Positions 30,958 to 35,353 of a DNA stretch of 35,353 bases are shown here, piece by piece (position 1 is the first letter of the stretch; each line of letters starts with the position of its first letter). The DNA is taken from NCBI GenBank assembly GCA_903844265.1, contig CAIMTB010000360.1:1-35353 (forward strand), written 5' to 3'. The translations under genes were made by a program, and so were the position numbers. The stretch comes from an uncultured Verrucomicrobiota bacterium. Lineage in GTDB: Bacteria; Verrucomicrobiota; Verrucomicrobiia; Limisphaerales; CAIMTB01. Under the pieces are notes generated by a model. It saw only the letters and a list, made by a program, of their open reading frames with translations, made no database searches and had not been told where the DNA came from.

Positions 30958-32325
30958 TCACTCCAACCGCTCAAAATTCGTCCACGTCACCAGGTCACCG
31001 ATCACTGGCCGACCATCGTGCCGCCAGGTGAGGGGCGGATGCTGCATCCGCCCGAGCGGGCAAATCCGCGTGATGCCCCAGGCAGCCAATGACTGGGACA
31101 ATTCTTCCGCGCGCCATCCCGAGGCCGCGATCCCCACCGTCGACCATTTCCCACGGAACGGCTCCGACTGGCGCAGGCACTCGTCAAGCGTATCGACAGC
31201 CTTCACGTGGACAAACCGATGCTGGCAGGAGACCTGGAACCGCGGATCCGCCTCGTACACCACGCTCCATGCGGTCGACTCGGGACTGTACCAGCAGCGG
31301 GTCGAATCCGACGCGGCAGCCCGGATGCGGTAGAATTCGCGCCTTCGAAACACCGCGGCAGCAGCCTCGTCGTCGAGCTTGCCCCGCGGAAGCCGACCCT
31401 CGACGCGGGCCAATTCCTCACCCAACTGCTTCGCGAATTCGTCCGGAGGCAGCGTGCCTCCCGTCTCGACGAAGATCGTCTGCGGGGAGAGGCAGCCCAA
31501 CTGGTCCCATGCGGCAACATCCTCGGCCGCGGCGGCGATCACCCGGGCAGCGTCGTGTTCTCCCAGCACCTCCCTCGCCACGTAGCCCGCGCTCACCCGA
31601 TGCCCGTGGGACAAGAACCTCACCCGCGGCGGAACAGCCTCGCGCAGGCTGGCGATGGCCTCGTCACTCCCGGAAGCCACAACGCAATCCGCCTCCCCGA
31701 ACAGCGCCGAATCCAAATCCCGCGTCCCTCCCTTCCATGCGCCAAGTTCGAGACACGCCGCGAGCTTCGGCTCGATGTCGCGGATCGAATGCGCAAACAG
31801 CCTGGGCAACAGCGAGGCTCCGGAAGCGCATTTCACGAACTGCGCCGAGCGCACGATCAACCCGTGGATGATGGAAGTGAACACCGGCGTCGGCAAAACC
31901 CCGGCGGCAACATTCACCAGCAGGTCCGGCCCGCGCGCAAACCCCAGCGTGTTCTGGACCGTCTCCGCATCGTTCGCAACCAGGCGATCCAACCGCTGCG
32001 GATGCCCAAGATCCTGGACAACCAGCGCCGTCAGGTTTCGCAGCGTCACCTGGCGGAAGAAGGCATCCAGCCCAGCCGCCAGCATCTCCCGGGAAAAACC
32101 CGTGGCCGCCGGCCCGTGATCCAGCGCCTTGGCCCGCCAAGGTGAATGCGGCGTCAGCCAGGACCTCGCCACCTCGGCAATGCACTGGAGAATCGCCTCC
32201 GTGGATCGTGGCAGGAGATACCGTTCGCGGTTCCGCTTCAGCGCCTGCCCTGCCTCGGAGATCATCTCCGGACGAAGCACAGCCTCGCTGGAAAGGTCCG
32301 CGATGAAATAGTTCGGAAGGTTCAT
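30958..32325 (-). CDS. LuxC-family acyl-CoA/acyl-protein reductase
   Basis: This 455-residue protein, from ATG 32325, is of the LuxC family, which reduces activated fatty acids to aldehydes with NADPH through a thioester on a cysteine. Supporting motifs are NVAAGVLPTPVFTSIIHGLIVRSAQFVKCASG (residues 138-169), the nucleotide-binding VVASGSDEAI, FLSHGHRVSAGYVA and the candidate nucleophile Cys278 in WDQLGCLSPQ. The C-terminal PLGRMQHPPLTWRHDGRPVIGDLV is also typical. A longer GTG start at 32379 would overlap the luxE-like gene by 22 nt; MNLPNYF is preferred as the family N-terminus. It directly follows the acyl-protein synthetase gene, so the two probably form a fatty-acid reductase pair. There are no luciferase (luxAB) or thioesterase (luxD) genes here. 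Confidence 0.93.
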   Translation of the reverse strand: MNLPNYFIADLSSEAVLRPEMISEAGQALKRNRERYLLPRSTEAILQCIAEVARSWLTPHSPWRAKALDHGPAATGFSREMLAAGLDAFFRQVTLRNLTALVVQDLGHPQRLDRLVANDAETVQNTLGFARGPDLLVNVAAGVLPTPVFTSIIHGLIVRSAQFVKCASGASLLPRLFAHSIRDIEPKLAACLELGAWKGGTRDLDSALFGEADCVVASGSDEAIASLREAVPPRVRFLSHGHRVSAGYVAREVLGEHDAARVIAAAAEDVAAWDQLGCLSPQTIFVETGGTLPPDEFAKQLGEELARVEGRLPRGKLDDEAAAAVFRRREFYRIRAAASDSTRCWYSPESTAWSVVYEADPRFQVSCQHRFVHVKAVDTLDECLRQSEPFRGKWSTVGIAASGWRAEELSQSLAAWGITRICPLGRMQHPPLTWRHDGRPVIGDLVTWTNFERLE

Positions 32326-32357
32326 CGAGTGGTCGCCGTCGACGGCAGCCTGGATGT

Positions 32358-33503
32358 TCAGGCCGCCATGAGCGAGCACCCGCGTGGCTCAACCGACGAC
32401 GCCCGCCCCAGCAACTCAAAAGTGTCGCCGTTCACCCGCCCCAAATCCCCGGTCTGGATCGCCAGCACGGACCACACATTCGCGAGATCCAACACCCGAA
32501 GCAGGCCGGTCTCCCCGTCGCGCACCGGGCGGCCTGTCTCCGGCGAAATCGCCAGGACACGCGCCCACGGTGGAAATCCGAACCGCCGTTCGCGACCGCG
32601 CCCGGCAACCGGCGCATCGTAGGCCTGCGAACTCAACTCGCTCATGCCGTACTCGCCGATGATCCGCCACGACGGAACCCCGAGCCGCAGCGAGATCCCG
32701 GCGTGAAGTTCATCCCTCGTCAATTCCCTCGACCTCCCCTTGTACCCGCCCGTCTCCATCACCCGCGATCCCGCAGGCAGCGGCCGCGACAACGGCGCAT
32801 CCTCGAAATGCTCAAGCAGGTGGACAAGATTGAACGCCGTTCCAAGGACCACGACCGGCCGCCCGCAGTCCGTCGCATCGGCAAACACCCGCCGCACCTC
32901 CTCGAACCCGACCTCCCAGGAACCATCCTCCCGCAAGCGTCCCGCAAAACAGGAACCCACCCCGCCGCGCCGACCCATCATCGACTCGATCATATGGACC
33001 AGCGACGAACGCGGCACGGATCCGGTCGGCGGCGTAAGCGAGAGAAGCAGAGCCCGACCCTCACCGTCACAGGGCTGCAACCCGTCCTCCCCGACCGTCG
33101 CCCCCCCCAACCCGAGCACCCCCCGCTCGAATCCACCGCGAAGCGACGCCCCATACAAGGCCAGGGATTCGCGGCTGTGGAAATGCCGACTCGGGCGCTG
33201 CCCGCTCGTGCCGCTCGAATGAAACACCGCGATCCTGTCCCCGGCTGGAATCGAACTCAGCTCAAGCTCCTGAAACGCAACCGTCGGCACCGAAGGAATC
33301 GCTTCCCACGTCCGGACAGACTCCGCCGAAACCCCGGACATTTCGCAGAGGCGCCGGTACGCGGGACAACTGTCGAATTGGATCCGGAACAGCTCGAGAG
33401 CCATCGATCCAAAATCAAATCCGGACCCGGGCACGCCCGACCCAGCCCAGGATTCCAAGTGTGATCCAAGGATGGGGGCGAATGAAGAGAGCCGTGGGGG
33501 CAT
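32358..33503 (-). CDS. LuxE-family acyl-protein synthetase
   Basis: This 381-residue protein from ATG 33503 is an ATP-dependent acyl-protein synthetase that activates a fatty acid and hands it to the LuxC-type reductase. Visible motifs are the phosphate-binding FHSSGTSGQRPSRHFHS (residues 94-110), MIESMMGRRGGVGS, ETGGYKGRSRELTRDEL (residues 250-265), the adenylate-forming EYGMSELSSQAYD (residues 284-296) and TGDLGRV. A cysteine sits near the C-terminus (RGCSL), where characterised LuxE carries its acyl-accepting Cys; this equivalence is inference. The ORF-track start at 33704 overlaps clpC and is rejected; Met34 (33404) is a shorter alternative. The luxC-like gene follows after 32 nt. The product is probably a fatty aldehyde, with no evidence for light emission. 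Confidence 0.92.
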   Translation of the reverse strand: MPPRLSSFAPILGSHLESWAGSGVPGSGFDFGSMALELFRIQFDSCPAYRRLCEMSGVSAESVRTWEAIPSVPTVAFQELELSSIPAGDRIAVFHSSGTSGQRPSRHFHSRESLALYGASLRGGFERGVLGLGGATVGEDGLQPCDGEGRALLLSLTPPTGSVPRSSLVHMIESMMGRRGGVGSCFAGRLREDGSWEVGFEEVRRVFADATDCGRPVVVLGTAFNLVHLLEHFEDAPLSRPLPAGSRVMETGGYKGRSRELTRDELHAGISLRLGVPSWRIIGEYGMSELSSQAYDAPVAGRGRERRFGFPPWARVLAISPETGRPVRDGETGLLRVLDLANVWSVLAIQTGDLGRVNGDTFELLGRASSVEPRGCSLMAA

Positions 33504-33567
33504 GACGGTTTTTGTTGTTCCGCACGGGAGCGGGACAGGCTGGTTGACCGCGACAGCCAGGAGCAAC

Positions 33568-33605
33568 GGTGCCCGATCGGGTGCGATCGGGTGCGATCGG
33601 GCACC
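33568..33605 (-). terminator. Stem-loop with tandem GATCGGGTGC units after clpC
   Basis: GGTGCCCGATC (33568-33578) and GATCGGGCACC (33595-33605) are perfect 11-nt reverse complements around a 16-nt loop. The loop and arms are formed by repeated GTGCGATCGG units. It begins 13 nt after the clpC stop, in the 115-nt gap before the luxE-like gene. It may terminate or attenuate read-through from clpC; there is no U-tract. Confidence 0.5.
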
Positions 33606-33618
33606 GATCAGGGTGGGA

Positions 33619-35353
33619 TCAGGTTGTACCGGCCTCCGCTGGGAGTGGGCCGGAGGCGGAGGCCTTCTGGCGGAACACGAGCTTGCCGTCCTGGGCCATG
33701 ACATCGACGGGTTCGCCGTCGACGAGGCTGCCGCGAAGGATTTCCTCGGCCAGCGGGTCCTCGAGATGACGCTCGACTGCGCGACGCATGGGACGTGCGC
33801 CGTACTGCGGGTCGTAACCCTTCTCGACGAGGAAATCCTTGGCCGTGGAATCGAGGACCAGCTTGAGGTTCTTGCGCTGCACGCGCTCGACGACCTTGGC
33901 GATCTCGAGGTCCAGGATCTGGATCAGGTTTTCCTTTGAGAGCGAGTGGAAGACGATGACGTCGTCGAGGCGGTTGAGGAATTCCGGCTTGAAGAACCGC
34001 TTGGATTCCTCAAGCAGCTTCTCGCGCATCCGGTCGTAGTTCGCACCCAGCTCCTCCCCGTTGGAGCCGAACCCCATGACGTTGTTCTTCTTGATCGTCT
34101 CCGCCCCGACGTTGGAGGTCAGGAGGATGATCGTGTTGCGGAAGTCGATCTGGCGCCCCTGGGAGTCGGTGAGCTTACCTTCCTCAAGGATCTGCAGGAG
34201 CATGTTCGCAACGTCCGGATGAGCCTTCTCAAGCTCGTCGAACAGGACCACGCAATACGGCTTGCGACGGACCGCCTCGCTCAGCTGACCGCCCTCCTCG
34301 TAGCCCACGTACCCGGGGGGCGACCCCACCAGGCGCGAGACGCTGAACTTCTCCATGTACTCCGACATGTCGAGCTGCACGAGCGCCTTGGAATCGCCGA
34401 ACATGTGCTCCGCGAGCGCCTTGGCCAGGAGCGTCTTCCCGACCCCGGTCGGCCCAAGGAGCATGAACGTGCCGATCGGCCGCTTCGGATCCTTGAGGTC
34501 CGCACGCGAACGGCGAAGCGCACGGCTAAGCGCGGCGACGGCCTCCTGCTGACCGACGACCATCCGCCCCACCGCCTGCTCCATGTCGAGAAGCTTGTCG
34601 GCCTCGGACTGCTCCATGCGCCGGAGCGGAATGCCGGTCCACTTCGAGACGACATGGACAACGTCCTCCTCGTCGACCAGGACCCGCTTTTCCTCGCGGT
34701 TGTTCTTCCAGGCATTGAGAACGCTCTCGAGCTTCTCCTTGGCCTGTTTCTCCTTGTCCCGCATCGCGGCGGCTCCCTCGAAGTCCTGCTCCTTGATCGC
34801 CTTTTCCTTGCGGGCCTTGATCGACTCGATCTCGGCCTCGATGTCCTTGACCTCGGGCGGACGCGTCATGGCGCCGATGCGCGCGCGGGAGCCCGCCTCG
34901 TCCATGACGTCGATGGCCTTGTCCGGAAGATACCGGCCGGTGATGTAGCGGTCGGAGAGCTTGACCGCGGCGTCCACCGCAGCGTCGGTGATGTCGGCCT
35001 TGTGATGGTCCGCGTACTTCGGGCGCAGGCCCTTCAGGATCTGGATCGCCTCGTCGACGCTGGGGGCCTCGACCTTGACGCTCTGGAAGCGGCGTTCGAG
35101 CGCGGCGTCCTTCTCGATGTACTTGCGGTACTCGTTGAGCGTCGTGGCGCCGATGCACTGCATCTCACCGCGGCTGAGCGCGGGCTTGATGATGTTCGAG
35201 GCGTCCATCGTGCCCTCGGCCGATCCGGCGCCGACGATGGTGTGCAGCTCGTCAATGAACAGGATGATGTTCTTGGAGCGGCGGATTTCGTCCATGACCG
35301 CCTTGATGCGCTCTTCGAACTGGCCGCGGTACTTGGTGCCGGCGACCATGAGC
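33619..35353 (-). CDS. clpC: ATP-dependent Clp protease ATP-binding subunit ClpC (5' end outside window)
   Basis: The frame is open to the right edge (...[17 protein letters not shown]), so the N-terminal domain and the Walker A of the first ATPase are missing. The visible part has the NBD1 Walker B region [32 protein letters not shown] and a linker with a UVR-like segment ([20 protein letters not shown]). NBD2 shows [57 protein letters not shown] and sensor residues through [23 protein letters not shown]-like linker and MGF loop (for ClpP docking) support ClpC over ClpB, whose long coiled-coil M-domain is absent. It unfolds substrates for ClpP in the cytosol. The identification is firm, the ClpC/ClpB distinction nearly so. 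Confidence 0.95.
   Translation of the reverse strand, partial: LMVAGTKYRGQFEERIKAVMDEIRRSKNIILFIDELHTIVGAGSAEGTMDASNIIKPALSRGEMQCIGATTLNEYRKYIEKDAALERRFQSVKVEAPSVDEAIQILKGLRPKYADHHKADITDAAVDAAVKLSDRYITGRYLPDKAIDVMDEAGSRARIGAMTRPPEVKDIEAEIESIKARKEKAIKEQDFEGAAAMRDKEKQAKEKLESVLNAWKNNREEKRVLVDEEDVVHVVSKWTGIPLRRMEQSEADKLLDMEQAVGRMVVGQQEAVAALSRALRRSRADLKDPKRPIGTFMLLGPTGVGKTLLAKALAEHMFGDSKALVQLDMSEYMEKFSVSRLVGSPPGYVGYEEGGQLSEAVRRKPYCVVLFDELEKAHPDVANMLLQILEEGKLTDSQGRQIDFRNTIILLTSNVGAETIKKNNVMGFGSNGEELGANYDRMREKLLEESKRFFKPEFLNRLDDVIVFHSLSKENLIQILDLEIAKVVERVQRKNLKLVLDSTAKDFLVEKGYDPQYGARPMRRAVERHLEDPLAEEILRGSLVDGEPVDVMAQDGKLVFRQKASASGPLPAEAGTT

Noticed and set aside
30958-33503. Bioluminescence operon
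   Set aside because: LuxC and LuxE relatives are present but no luciferase subunits or thioesterase, so light production is not supported.
1-35353. Prophage, defence island, transposon or RNA gene
   Set aside because: No integrase, transposase, restriction or toxin-antitoxin gene, and no tRNA- or rRNA-like sequence was recognised; nearly all DNA is covered by ordinary genes.

Overview
The window is a GC-rich (visibly about 65% G+C), densely packed chromosomal segment. It most resembles a Verrucomicrobiota genome, probably from the Pedosphaera/Limisphaera side of the phylum. The reasons are a DUF1080 sugar-hydrolase-like protein, a Tat-exported Gfo/Idh/MocA oxidoreductase, a pseudopilin with an exact H-x9-DG C-terminal motif, and a short Trp/Phe-Phe-Arg beta module on secreted proteins. 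A DUF5117/DUF4953-type zinc protease and intergenic repeats of a kind I associate with this group also fit. The taxonomic call is inference; there is no rRNA gene in the window. I see no tRNA, CRISPR, integrase or transposase, and only the two edge genes (histidine kinase, ClpC) are truncated, by the window limits.

Layout, 0-10.7 kb (mostly + strand): the end of a histidine kinase; a small lipoprotein and a DUF1080 protein on the minus strand; a pseudopilin; a secreted SGNH hydrolase; then htpG overlapping two methyltransferase genes (a CCH-containing class I enzyme and an Rsm22/METTL17-like protein with four candidate Fe-S cysteines). Next come a membrane-anchored helical protein and folK, also overlapping. 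Four of these genes have a TA-rich -10-like hexamer only 9-10 nt before the ATG, and three of the four also have a TTG-type -35 at 16-17 nt, which suggests leaderless or almost leaderless transcripts.

10.7-20.9 kb: a Tat-signal Gfo/Idh/MocA oxidoreductase, a large secreted zinc metalloprotease with an inserted Lys/Asp/Glu/Pro tandem tract, a secreted NHL-propeller protein, rtcB (RNA ligase), metY (O-acetylhomoserine sulfhydrylase) and an LCAT-like acyltransferase/hydrolase.

20.9-30.9 kb: a tightly overlapping minus-strand operon (an AOS/BioF-family PLP enzyme, a three-TM PQQ-like propeller protein and an 825-aa lipoprotein), which is the least explained gene set here. It is followed by a repeat-filled intergenic region, a second Gfo/Idh/MocA oxidoreductase, a 729-aa secreted putative TIM-barrel protein and a GspC/PilP-like protein.

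30.9-35.4 kb: a LuxC-family acyl-CoA reductase and a LuxE-family acyl-protein synthetase, adjacent and with no luciferase genes, downstream of clpC. Most genes are housekeeping, stress-response or secreted carbohydrate/peptide functions. No defence island, prophage or recognisable biosynthetic cluster was found. The items most worth following up are the three-gene overlapping operon, the luxE-luxC pair, the close -10-to-ATG promoter architecture, and the palindromic intergenic repeats.
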